Assembly (NCBI RefSeq): GCF_004569505.1
Contig: NZ_SPPK01000004.1
Coordinates: forward strand, 124,001-188,000
DNA: 64,000 nt
Direction of reading: 5' to 3'
DNA from: Dysgonomonas mossii
GTDB lineage: Bacteria > Bacteroidota > Bacteroidia > Bacteroidales > Dysgonomonadaceae
Made by a program: the position numbers and the translations under genes. Below, piece after piece: positions 63,890-64,000 of the stretch; positions within the stretch are counted from its first letter, which is position 1; every line of letters starts with the position of its first letter. The notes beneath the pieces are model-generated. The model saw only the letters and a program-made list of their open reading frames with translations. It ran no database searches and was not told where the DNA came from.

Positions 63890-64000
63890 AATTTGTTTTT
63901 ATTAAATAAAATATTTAGGTTCAAAATTGTTTCCATATAATATGGGTCGAGCATACACTCGTTTCTCCGTCTTTCATTTCTAAAATAAAATTAGAATCTT
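63890..64000. other. Right edge, nothing recognised
   Basis: The region upstream of ilvC is AT-rich. No further gene or clear promoter was identified before the window ends. Confidence 0.5.

Overview
The window reads as chromosomal DNA from a low-GC member of the Bacteroidales, most like Dysgonomonas or a close relative. This is inferred from gene content, since no search was possible. The pointers are Mfa/Fim-type (type V) fimbrial genes, a type IX secretion (T9SS) sorting domain, lipoprotein signals followed by acidic surface-export residues, TonB-dependent receptors with a carboxypeptidase-like N-terminal domain, tryptophanase, and repeated TAnnTTTG promoter elements. No phage, insertion sequence, CRISPR array or recombinase gene was seen.

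Layout. 163-3400 (-): cydD-cydC, an ABC exporter pair for cytochrome bd assembly. 3661-13605 (+): a compact eight-gene operon with a TonB-dependent receptor, a surface lipoprotein (DUF4876-like), an outer-membrane barrel (DUF6850-like), an ABC ATPase and permease, a DUF4857-like membrane protein, a Cys-containing lipoprotein and a PepSY-type membrane protein. It looks like a dedicated envelope uptake or handling system of unknown substrate. 13809-17989 (-): a three-gene surface-protein operon whose 860-bp upstream region holds two pairs of inverted repeats. 18850-18923 (-): tRNA-Arg(TCT). 19146-23232 (+): a glyoxalase-like protein, a CBS/CorC-type membrane protein, tgt and an LptF/G permease.

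23560-36448 (-): a fimbrial locus. In transcription order it encodes a DUF3575 protein, a DUF3868/OmpA/TPR protein, the major fimbrillin (Mfa1-like), a FimB/Mfa2-like anchor, two further fimbrial lipoproteins and a 1885-residue T9SS-sorted adhesin with six VCBS/cadherin-like repeats. A strong hairpin after the fimbrillin gene probably lowers expression of the minor subunits. A helix-turn-helix regulator (37214-38239) lies upstream across a gene-free, AT-rich gap.

39214-43001 (-): two adjacent DUF3857/transglutaminase-like proteins, one with an intact and one with a degenerate active site. 43184-50624 (+): purH followed by the rod-shape cluster mreB-mreC-mreD-mrdA-rodA. 50628-52765 (-): an iron-chelate/cobalamin-type ABC transporter without its binding protein. 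52816-54450 (-): a C69 dipeptidase. 55045-55536 (+): a Cro/CI-like regulator preceded by palindromes that look like operators. The remainder is tnaA (-), pyrK-pyrD and a glycosyltransferase (+), then rpsP, an alpha/beta hydrolase, a small lipoprotein and ilvC (all -).

The most interesting parts are the eight-gene receptor/ABC/PepSY operon, the inverted repeats upstream of the surface-protein operon (possible phase variation or leader structure), and the fimbrial operon that ends in a giant adhesin built from a duplicated three-repeat block.
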